The position numbers and the translations under genes were made by a program. A DNA stretch of 5,829 nt from an uncultured Collinsella sp. (GTDB lineage: Bacteria > Actinomycetota > Coriobacteriia > Coriobacteriales > Coriobacteriaceae), in assembly GCA_902465265.1 (NCBI GenBank), contig CABQMF010000072.1, forward strand, positions 1 through 5,829. The letters run 5' to 3'. Positions 1-5,202 of this stretch are shown here, in pieces. Positions within the stretch are counted from its first letter, which is position 1. The number at the start of each line of letters is the position of its first letter. The notes under the pieces are model-generated. The model was not told where the DNA came from, did not search any database, and saw only the letters and a program-made list of their open reading frames with translations.

Positions 1-1
1 A

Positions 2-16
2 TAATAGTAATAGTAC
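2..16 (+). other. Candidate DnaA-trio element (origin unwinding strand)
   Basis: The window opens with consecutive triplets TAA TAG TAA TAG TAC on the plus strand. DnaA-trios, described for the B. subtilis basal unwinding system, are repeats of 3'-[G/A]A[T/A]-5' to which DnaA filaments attach on single-stranded DNA. Four of the five triplets fit that pattern. Read along the dnaA coding strand, the order is dnaA, DnaA boxes, then this element (as TACTATTACTATTA), the same order and polarity as in B. subtilis incC. A degenerate box (26-34) lies 9 bases away. The element may continue beyond the window edge. The call rests on pattern only; a short run of AT-rich triplets could occur by chance. 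Confidence 0.5.
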
Positions 17-25
17 TGACGAAAC

Positions 26-189
26 TGTTGATTACTCCTAAAAGTGCAGGTCAGCCCTAAAAAGAGAATCGACAGGAACCTGTGTGCAACCGGGTATGTT
101 TTCCACGTTCAAAACCTGCGCAAAACTTTTCATCACCGCGGCTCGAGTTTTTGACACCTTATAACCGCCGTTTCAACAAGTTTTCAACA
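26..189. other. Left oriC DnaA-box cluster, downstream of dnaA
   Basis: This non-coding stretch between the dnaA stop codon and the window's left edge holds a series of 9-mers related to TTTTCAACA. One is exact (181-189), within the 13-mer AGTTTTCAACAGG at 179-191 that recurs twice in the cluster at 3310-3445. Close variants with one mismatch are at 170-178 (GTTTCAACA, 11 bases from the exact copy) and 127-135 (TTTTCATCA). More degenerate ones are at 99-107 (TTTTCCACG), 148-156 (TTTTTGACA) and, on the minus strand, 26-34 (TAATCAACA). All except the last share the plus orientation. Position and content fit the dnaA-dnaN half of a bipartite Gram-positive origin. No clear intrinsic terminator for dnaA was seen here, so transcription may run on into the presumed dnaN. 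Confidence 0.75.
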
Positions 190-204
190 GGTGTGTCCAT
201 TTAC

Positions 205-1929
205 CTACGAGCGCAGTGTAATTTTATCGCGCAGCGACTTGAGGTCTTCGGTAACAGTCCGGTCTTCCTGAATCATCTTCTGAACCTTTTTATAGCTCGT
301 GCTGACGGTCGAGTGGTTGCGGTTGCCAAACTCGGCGCCCACGGCCGTCGTCGTCATCTCGCACATCTCGATCGCCAGGTAGATAGCGATATGGCGCGCC
401 TTGGCGATATTGGCGTTGCGGCGAGGCCCGATGAGTTCCTCGTGCGTCACACCGTATTGCTCCTCGATGACGGACTGGACCGTCTGCACATTGATCTTCT
501 TGGCCGATGTGTCGAAGTACTGGTTGGCGATGGCGTCGATGTCGTCAAAGGTGAGCTCCCTGCCCTCGCGCTCGCGATCGCCCGCTTCGCCGGCGCAACG
601 CTCGCAAAAGCTCTCGAGCTCGCGAATGTTGGTGCCCGAGACCTCGGCCATGTGTTTAAAGTGCGCGTCGGTCAGATGTCCGCCGCCGCCCCCGTAGGCC
701 GCCAGCAGCGAGTCGTTGCCCGCCTCGGGTGCGGCGGCGATCGTGTTCTCGTAATAACGCTGCAAGATCTTGTACTTCATCTCGTAGCTGGGCTCCGCCA
801 CCAGACACAGCAGACCGGCATTAAAGCGACTGGTCAGGCGCTCGTCCATATTGAGGTCCTTGGGGGCGCGGTCGGCGGCGATCACGACCTTCTTGTTGTT
901 GCGGATAAATTCGTCCATCAACTGGAAGAAGTAATCCACGCTCGCGCGCTTGCCAATGATGTTCTGGATGTCATCGATGATAAGCACGTCGACGCCGTGG
1001 TACGCCTGCATAATGGGGGCGTTGCTCTTCTTTTGGCGGTCGAATTCCGTCATCAAGTCGTCCAGATATGCCTGCGAGTTGGCGTACTTCACCTTGATCT
1101 CGGGTGATTTCTCTGCCAGCTCGTTTTTGATGGCGAGCAGCAGGTGCGTCTTGCCCAGGCCCGATTTGCCGTAGATGAACAGCGACGTGCAGGTGCCGGG
1201 CGTGTCTGCAAGCATGGCGAATTTGAGCGCCGATCGGTAGGCAAGACTGTTCTCCGGTCCGAAGACGAAGTTTTCAAACGTGAATTTCGAATTCGCTGCG
1301 AGGGGTGCCCCGTCTGCGTTTTTCTCGACTGCTGCCGGGGCCGCCGCCGAAGGTGCTGCCGGCGCTGCGGACGAACTCGCGCTTTTCGCCGGTGGCCTGC
1401 CATTCATTTGGGTCATCATGCGGCGGAAATCGTCGGCGGACAACGTGTTTTTGATTGCAATGCCCGATTCCTCGCCGGGTGTCGCCTCGTGTGCGACGGG
1501 CATATGCGTGGCGGTCGGGATGGGCGAGGGGGCTGGCTCTACCGCCGGTGCGACCGAAGCGGTCGGCTGCGGTGCCATGGTTTCACGGGAAACATCGTCG
1601 TGTCGAGGCTCGGGCGCCGGCGTTGCCGCTTCGGTGGCGGTCGCTACCGGGTGAGTGACTGGGGTCGTATTTGCCGAGGCACCTTGCGGTGCCACGATAT
1701 TGAGCGCGATCGGCGCAAAGGCGATATCTTCCAGATAGGCCTCGATGGTCGGCTGATGCTTTTTGAGCTGAGCGATGGCAAAGCGTGAAGGGGCCTCAAT
1801 CGTCAGAGTGTCCTCGGTTAAACTCACGGCGCGCGATTGTCCCAGCATATTGATGAGGCGTGCATCTTGGCCGTCGCGCTGACAAAAGGCGATGGCATCC
1901 CCCAGGATGATGCTTGCTTCCTCGTCCAC
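205..1929 (-). CDS. dnaA: Chromosomal replication initiator protein DnaA
   Basis: DnaA is the ATP-dependent initiator that binds DnaA boxes at oriC, melts the origin and loads the helicase; it also acts as a transcription factor. At 574 aa it is longer than usual (about 450). Domain I is about residues 1-80 and divergent. Domain II, about 82-212, is an Ala/Pro/Thr-rich linker. The AAA+ domain III has Walker A GKSGLGKT (254-261), Walker B VLIIDD (315-320), the arginine-finger box with R368 in SRF, and sensor II with R436 in NIRELE. Domain IV ends in FGNRNHSTVSTSYKKV (534 onward), the DnaA signature helix in altered form; R512 keeps the minor-groove contact position (E. coli R399). Oddities are a Gly5 run (413-417) in an insertion in the AAA+ lid, and changed base-contact residues. 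Translation starts at GTG with GGGAGAG just upstream. The ATPase gene ends 15 bases before this start, so the two are probably co-transcribed. Confidence 0.98.
   Translation of the reverse strand: MDEEASIILGDAIAFCQRDGQDARLINMLGQSRAVSLTEDTLTIEAPSRFAIAQLKKHQPTIEAYLEDIAFAPIALNIVAPQGASANTTPVTHPVATATEAATPAPEPRHDDVSRETMAPQPTASVAPAVEPAPSPIPTATHMPVAHEATPGEESGIAIKNTLSADDFRRMMTQMNGRPPAKSASSSAAPAAPSAAAPAAVEKNADGAPLAANSKFTFENFVFGPENSLAYRSALKFAMLADTPGTCTSLFIYGKSGLGKTHLLLAIKNELAEKSPEIKVKYANSQAYLDDLMTEFDRQKKSNAPIMQAYHGVDVLIIDDIQNIIGKRASVDYFFQLMDEFIRNNKKVVIAADRAPKDLNMDERLTSRFNAGLLCLVAEPSYEMKYKILQRYYENTIAAAPEAGNDSLLAAYGGGGGHLTDAHFKHMAEVSGTNIRELESFCERCAGEAGDREREGRELTFDDIDAIANQYFDTSAKKINVQTVQSVIEEQYGVTHEELIGPRRNANIAKARHIAIYLAIEMCEMTTTAVGAEFGNRNHSTVSTSYKKVQKMIQEDRTVTEDLKSLRDKITLRS
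1579..1594. promoter_or_regulatory. Candidate parS (ParB-binding) site inside dnaA
   Basis: The 16-mer GGTTTCACGGGAAACA matches the bacterial parS consensus TGTTTCACGTGAAACA at 14 of 16 positions. Its 14-base core is an inverted repeat with a single mismatched pair. It lies in the part of dnaA that encodes the disordered domain II, where it reads as V-S-R-E-T (residues 113-117), so the protein places little constraint on it. parS sites typically cluster around oriC, where ParB loads and recruits SMC. The match and location are seen directly. That ParB binds here is an inference; parA and parB are not in the window. Confidence 0.6.
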
Positions 1930-1944
1930 TGTCTCTCCCGTTCC

Positions 1945-3297
1945 TTAACTTTGGGCTCGCACGCGAGCGCTGCCTATTTCGGTCAGATGATATTTCTGGC
2001 CATGTTTGAATACCAAGCCGGCCTGTGCCAAGTCGTTGAGCGTTCGCGACCACGTGGGCGCCGAGTTTCCAAACGCTCGTGCCAGGTCGGTCGCGCCACA
2101 CTCCTGGTTTTGAGCCAGATAGCCCAGTGCCGCTTCGCCGCGTTCGCTCACAAATACGTTTTGCTGCGGCTGTGCATATTGATTCGCCGCATTAGGATAC
2201 ATCATTTGAGCTGCTGGTTGTTGAGAACTCTGCATGGGCAGCGGCTGCTGTTGAAAACTTTGCGGCCACTGTTGGTAAGGCTGCGGGGGCATCTGCTGGG
2301 CCCATGGGTTGTACTGCGCCTGGGGCATCTGTTGGTACGGCTGCTGGTATCCCAGCGGGTATTGCTGGGGGTATGCCTGCGCATATCCCGTTTGCGGCGC
2401 GTATTGAGCCGGATACCCTTGCGGGTTCGGTTGATAGGGCATCTGCTGTGCAGACGATGTACCCGCCATCTGCTGCAAGGTTCCCACATCCTGGCCCATA
2501 GCTGGCTCTGCATCGGGTATGTTCTGGGGAATCGCGCCCAAGGGTGCCTGGGGCTCTTGCATGGGGGCCATGCCAGGCTGCTGCATGGGGGCCATTTGCT
2601 GTTGCACCTGTTGCATCGCAGCGGGTTGCTGCGTGAAGGCGCCCGGCATGGGATATGCCTGCCGCTCTGTTTCGGGTCGCACGGCTGCCCCGCGCCCGCC
2701 AGCACGCTCGATTTCCTGCACGCGCTTGGGGTTCAGACTTACCGTCACGACGGTGCCGTTGCCCATGTTGTCCTCGATGGAGACGGCGCCGCCGGCGTTT
2801 TCCAAGTACTCCTGCACCATGGGAAACCCGGCGCCGGTGCCGCGGATATACCGTTTCATCTTGCTGTTTGCGCTGGTTACGCCAAAGTCGAAGGCACGCT
2901 CTTTGTCGTCGATGCCCGGACCCTGATCGGCGAAGCGGATGGTGTCGCCACCGTCGAGAATCGAGATAATGGGCTCTGCGAAATGCGCGTGGATAAAGTT
3001 TTCGACAATCTCGCGGATAACCATCAGCGAGATGCGTCCTCCCTGTTCTTTCATGCACTGGTAGACGGTGTTAGTTGTCTCTTCCAAGTAGGTACGGACG
3101 TCTTGCGGTTCGATGACGATGACACGTGGTGTCGACAGCATGTCGTCGTAGACCGCGATGCGCGCTGCATACATGGCCTTCGGTGCTTGTGCGGTGACCT
3201 GCTCGCTCTCGTTGCGTTCCTCGCGCACGCCGGTGATGTGCTCGTTGTCGGGTGCCGGATCACCGGAATCGACCATGGTGTAGAAGTCGTCAGACAT
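1945..3297 (-). CDS. GHKL-type ATPase with Gln-rich linker and C-terminal winged helix
   Basis: No characterised homologue is recognised for this 450-aa protein. Residues about 55-190 show the Bergerat (GHKL) ATP-binding fold of anti-sigma kinases and histidine kinases. The N-box region has E96, N100 and H103; G1 is DQGPGI (124-129); G2 is GTGAGF (153-158); and a final NGT (180-182) is followed by a beta strand. Residues about 212-378 are low complexity, rich in Gln, Pro, Met, Tyr and Ala. Residues about 380-447 look like a winged helix: helices near 385-397, 402-410 and 413-427, then a wing around LVFKHGQKYHLTEIG. There is no membrane segment, phospho-acceptor H-box or receiver domain. The product is probably a cytoplasmic, nucleotide-dependent DNA-binding protein. 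The ATG at 3295-3297 has only a weak ribosome site. The upstream DNA is the box-rich oriC region; a possible -10 (TACTAT, minus strand, 3331-3336) lacks a good -35. dnaA follows after 15 bases. An annotation as a plain anti-sigma factor or sensor kinase would be misleading. Confidence 0.85.
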   Translation of the reverse strand: MSDDFYTMVDSGDPAPDNEHITGVREERNESEQVTAQAPKAMYAARIAVYDDMLSTPRVIVIEPQDVRTYLEETTNTVYQCMKEQGGRISLMVIREIVENFIHAHFAEPIISILDGGDTIRFADQGPGIDDKERAFDFGVTSANSKMKRYIRGTGAGFPMVQEYLENAGGAVSIEDNMGNGTVVTVSLNPKRVQEIERAGGRGAAVRPETERQAYPMPGAFTQQPAAMQQVQQQMAPMQQPGMAPMQEPQAPLGAIPQNIPDAEPAMGQDVGTLQQMAGTSSAQQMPYQPNPQGYPAQYAPQTGYAQAYPQQYPLGYQQPYQQMPQAQYNPWAQQMPPQPYQQWPQSFQQQPLPMQSSQQPAAQMMYPNAANQYAQPQQNVFVSERGEAALGYLAQNQECGATDLARAFGNSAPTWSRTLNDLAQAGLVFKHGQKYHLTEIGSARVRAQS

Positions 3298-3309
3298 GCC
3301 GCTCGCAAT

Positions 3310-3445
3310 CTTTCAAAAGGTTTTGAACAAATAGTAGCTCACCACGCAATGTTTCTCATCTTTCGACAAGTTTTCAAAACCTGTTGAAAACTTTGGAAAA
3401 CGGACGAAAAGTTCTCAACATTTCCAACATGACCTGTTGAAAACT
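3310..3445. other. Right oriC DnaA-box cluster in the divergent intergenic region
   Basis: A dense array of 9-mers related to TTTTCAACA lies between the ATPase and rpmH genes. Two exact copies are on the minus strand (3382-3390 and 3435-3443), each within the 13-mer AGTTTTCAACAGG (3380-3392, 3433-3445). One-mismatch copies on the plus strand are at 3321-3329 (TTTTGAACA), 3371-3379 (TTTTCAAAA), 3412-3420 (TTCTCAACA) and 3421-3429 (TTTCCAACA). Weaker ones are at 3310-3318, 3360-3368 and 3392-3400. Orientation is mixed, unlike the left cluster. The location matches the incA/incB half of the B. subtilis origin. The sites also cover the expected promoter of the ATPase-dnaA unit, so autoregulation by DnaA is likely. 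The 3446-3540 stretch beyond it shows only a weak CGGTTC/GAACCG inverted repeat (3486-3491 and 3503-3508). Confidence 0.82.
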
Positions 3446-3540
3446 CGATGAAATTTCGTGAAAAGTTGCCTGCTGCCTCAAATGCCGGTTCTGCTTATGG
3501 GGGAACCGTGTACTCTTTGCAACCTTTCACCTTTGATTTC

Positions 3541-3570
3541 TTGACATTTGAACATTGATTTCCCTACAAT
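3541..3570 (+). promoter_or_regulatory. Sigma-70 type promoter of the rpmH operon
   Basis: A perfect -35 hexamer TTGACA (3541-3546) and a near-perfect -10 TACAAT (3565-3570) are separated by 18 bases. Transcription would start near 3576-3577, giving a leader of about 66 bases before rpmH. This is the only strong promoter seen on the plus strand of the window and fits the high expression expected for a ribosomal protein operon. It lies about 95 bases from the last exact DnaA box. Confidence 0.88.
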
Positions 3571-3596
3571 CTTCAAGCTCACGTGTCTATATCTGC

Positions 3597-3614
3597 GTCC
3601 GCGCCCCCGCGGAC
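3597..3614 (+). promoter_or_regulatory. GC-rich hairpin in the rpmH 5' leader
   Basis: GTCCGCG (3597-3603) and CGCGGAC (3608-3614) form a perfect 7-bp stem around a CCCC loop. The hairpin lies about 20 bases after the predicted transcription start and 14 bases before the ribosome-binding site. No U-run follows, so it is not an intrinsic terminator. It could protect the 5' end of the transcript or take part in translational control. The structure is seen in the sequence; the role is inferred. Confidence 0.5.
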
Positions 3615-3642
3615 ACTCGAAATGCAGCAGGAGGAACTTAAG

Positions 3643-3777
3643 ATGAAGCGTACGTATCAGCCTAATAAGCGTAAGCGTGCCAAGACCCATGGCTTCCGTG
3701 CCCGTATGGCCACTAAGGGTGGTCGTGCCGTGCTCGCCCGTCGTCGTGCCAAGGGCCGCAAGCGTCTCACTGTCTAG
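3643..3777 (+). CDS. rpmH: 50S ribosomal protein L34
   Basis: L34 is a small, very basic protein of the large ribosomal subunit. The 44-aa product has the full family pattern: MKRTYQPNKRKRAKTHGFR at the start, then a Met-Ala-Thr-Lys-Gly-Gly segment and a basic tail with repeated Arg/Lys ending in RLTV. The length is standard. The ATG is fixed by an excellent Shine-Dalgarno (AGGAGGAA, 3629-3636) six bases upstream. An in-frame extension back to 3583 has no family support and would overlap the leader hairpin. rpmH is the first gene of its operon, and rnpA follows 20 bases later, as in most bacteria. Confidence 0.98.
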   Translation: MKRTYQPNKRKRAKTHGFRARMATKGGRAVLARRRAKGRKRLTV

Positions 3778-3797
3778 CAGCGATACACACATCTCGC

Positions 3798-4136
3798 ATG
3801 AAGACTATTAAGTCTCGGCAAGATTTCGAGCATGTGTTCAGTCAGGGGCGTCGTTTCAATCACCCTCTGATTCGAATGACCATATGTGAATCGGTTGGCG
3901 AAGGCGACTCCGGAAGGGTCGCCTTCGTTGGTGCTAAACGACTCGGTTGTGCTGTGGTGCGCAACCGATCTAAGCGTGTGATGCGCGAGGCCGCCCGCAG
4001 CTGTGGATTTCCCGTTGCGGGTTATGACATCATCTTGTTCGCGACTCCCAAGACGAGGGTTTCCTCGCCTCAGGAGATGGACAAGGCATTGCGTTCGCTT
4101 ATGAAACGCGCCGGCGTTGCCGGGGAGGAGCGATGA
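3798..4136 (+). CDS. rnpA: Ribonuclease P protein component
   Basis: RnpA is the protein cofactor of the RNase P ribozyme, which removes 5' leaders from pre-tRNAs. The 112-aa product has the N-terminal segment IKSRQDFEHVFSQGRRF, with aromatic and basic residues that contact the pre-tRNA leader. It also has the RNR signature VVRNRSKRVMREAAR (R55, N56, R57, K59, R60, R63), which binds the RNA subunit. Length is typical. The ATG at 3798 gives the standard N-terminus but has no recognisable Shine-Dalgarno in the 20-base gap after rpmH, so translation may depend on ribosomes finishing rpmH. The stop overlaps the yidD start by four bases (ATGA). Confidence 0.96.
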   Translation: MKTIKSRQDFEHVFSQGRRFNHPLIRMTICESVGEGDSGRVAFVGAKRLGCAVVRNRSKRVMREAARSCGFPVAGYDIILFATPKTRVSSPQEMDKALRSLMKRAGVAGEER

Positions 4137-4357
4137 GCAATCACGTTTTGCGACGTGTTGCCATCGCTCCTATTCGCATATATCAACAGGTTATTTCGCC
4201 CTTATTGCCTGACGCCTGCATTTATTACCCAACGTGCTCACAATATGCTATCCAAGCGATTGAGAAGTACGGTGTTTTGAGAGGCTGCTGGCTTGCCGTG
4301 AGGCGCATCGTTCGCTGCAATCCCCTGCACGTCGGCGGTTATGACCCTGTGCCTTAG
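4133..4357 (+). CDS. yidD: Membrane protein insertion efficiency factor YidD
   Basis: YidD is a small membrane-associated protein that assists YidC-dependent insertion of inner-membrane proteins. The 74-aa product carries the whole family signature: RIYQQVISPLLP, a CIYYPTCSQYA cysteine motif (C29, C35), an AIEKYGVLRGCWLAVRRIVRCNP stretch with further cysteines, and the closing GGYDPVP. An amphipathic N-terminal helix is expected to sit on the membrane. The start is set by GGGGAGGAG (4122-4130) just upstream and by the four-base overlap with rnpA, which implies translational coupling. yidC follows after 29 bases, its usual functional partner. Confidence 0.96.
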   Translation: MSNHVLRRVAIAPIRIYQQVISPLLPDACIYYPTCSQYAIQAIEKYGVLRGCWLAVRRIVRCNPLHVGGYDPVP

Positions 4358-4386
4358 CGGGCACTCGCTATCGGAGGAAAACTTAC

Positions 4387-5157
4387 ATGTGGGATTGGAT
4401 CGTTAACATCCTTTTTGAGCTGCTCAAGCTCATCCAGACCTTTGCGGTCGACTGGGGCCTGTCCATCATCATTCTGGTGGTCATCATCCGTCTGCTGCTG
4501 ACGCCGCTTATGCTCAAGTCGACCAAGTCGACGGCTCGCATGCAGGTGCTGCAGCCTAAGATGCTCGAGATCCAGGAGCGCTATGCCGACGATCCCCAGC
4601 GCCAGGCCGAGGAGATGCAGAAGTTCTACAGCGAGAACAAGTTCAACCCCATGGCTGGTTGTCTGCCGCTGTTGATCCAGATGCCTGTCCTGTTCGCCCT
4701 GTTTACGCTGCTGCGTAACCTGCCGAACTACTTTAGCGACGGCACGTTCTCGTTTTTCAACATCCTGCCTGACCTTACCACCACGCCGAGCGCTTCCTTT
4801 GCCGATGGCTTTATGGTTGCGCTGCCTGCGCTGGTCTGCCTGATTCTGTTCGCTGTCTTGACCCTGATTCCGCAGCTGTATATGTCTCGCAATCAGACTG
4901 GTCAGCAGGCCCAGAGCATGCGCATGATGGCCGTCGTCATGACCGTCATGATGCTTTGGATGGGCTGGAGCCTGCCCGTCGGCGTTCTGCTTTACTACGA
5001 TGTGTCTTCTGCCTGGCAGGTTATCCAACAGATCTTCGTGACGCAGAAGGTTATCGACAAGGCCAAGGCCGATGAGGAGGAGCGCCTCAAGAACGCTCCG
5101 CTGCAGGTCGAGGTTACCCGCCGCGAGAAGAAGCCGCGTCCGCACAAGAAGAAGTAG
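4387..5157 (+). CDS. yidC: Membrane protein insertase YidC/Oxa1/SpoIIIJ family
   Basis: YidC inserts and folds membrane proteins, alone or with SecYEG. The 256-aa length fits the short Gram-positive form, which lacks the large periplasmic domain of E. coli YidC. Visible features are the first core helix with the conserved groove arginine R35 in IIRLLLTPL, and a charged cytoplasmic helical hairpin (about 44-85). Next come the family motif GCLPLLIQMPVLFALF (91-106) and further hydrophobic segments near 143-165, 177-192 and 195-215. A basic tail RREKKPRPHKKK (245-256) ends the protein and probably contacts the ribosome. No lipoprotein signal or lipobox cysteine precedes the first helix, unlike B. 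subtilis SpoIIIJ. The ATG has GGAGG (4373-4377) nine bases upstream. The gene is in one transcription unit with yidD and khpB. Confidence 0.96.
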   Translation: MWDWIVNILFELLKLIQTFAVDWGLSIIILVVIIRLLLTPLMLKSTKSTARMQVLQPKMLEIQERYADDPQRQAEEMQKFYSENKFNPMAGCLPLLIQMPVLFALFTLLRNLPNYFSDGTFSFFNILPDLTTTPSASFADGFMVALPALVCLILFAVLTLIPQLYMSRNQTGQQAQSMRMMAVVMTVMMLWMGWSLPVGVLLYYDVSSAWQVIQQIFVTQKVIDKAKADEEERLKNAPLQVEVTRREKKPRPHKKK

Positions 5158-5175
5158 TCGGGATATCAATCTTAT

Positions 5176-5187
5176 TTAGGTACCTAA
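5176..5187. repeat. Perfect 12-bp palindrome in the yidC-khpB gap
   Basis: TTAGGTACCTAA is a perfect palindrome in the 45-base gap, ending five bases before the GGAG of the khpB ribosome site. It has no loop or T-run, so it is not a terminator. It could be a binding site for a dimeric regulator or a chance occurrence. No matching copy was noticed elsewhere in the window. Confidence 0.35.
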
Positions 5188-5202
5188 CTTTTGGAGTACG
5201 TT

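Noticed and set aside
72..83. ACAGG-AA-CCTGT inverted repeat as a dnaA terminator
   Set aside because: The stem is only five bp with a two-base loop and no T-run on the minus strand.
98..115. GTTTTCCACGTTCAAAAC as a parS-like or hairpin element
   Set aside because: Only the outer five bases are complementary, around an eight-base loop, and the parS match fails in the right half. It is better read as a degenerate DnaA box.
82..1107. Long plus-strand open frame opposite dnaA (341 codons)
   Set aside because: It is an antisense shadow of dnaA caused by GC-rich codon use. It has no ribosome site or family motifs, and its start lies in the DnaA-box region.
2192..3058. Second minus-strand open frame (288 codons) within the ATPase gene
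   Set aside because: Out-of-frame reading of the same gene with Arg/Ala-rich composition and no domain; not a frameshifted piece, because the main frame is intact across it.
3332..3337. TAGTAG next to a box-like 9-mer as a second DnaA-trio element
   Set aside because: Only two triplets fit; the run at 2-16 is longer and better placed.
1837..3387. 516-codon plus-strand open frame opposite the ATPase gene
   Set aside because: Its leucine/arginine/histidine-rich low-complexity product mirrors the Gln-rich linker on the other strand. The minus-strand frame has clear ATPase motifs, so this one is a shadow.
3577..3590. CACGTG core in the rpmH leader as a possible second parS site
   Set aside because: Only the central seven bases (TCACGTG) match; the outer half-sites do not resemble the parS consensus.
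4354..5169. Minus-strand 271-codon frame opposite yidC
   Set aside because: Antisense shadow; yidC is unambiguous on the plus strand, and the His/Gln/Leu-rich product has no motif.
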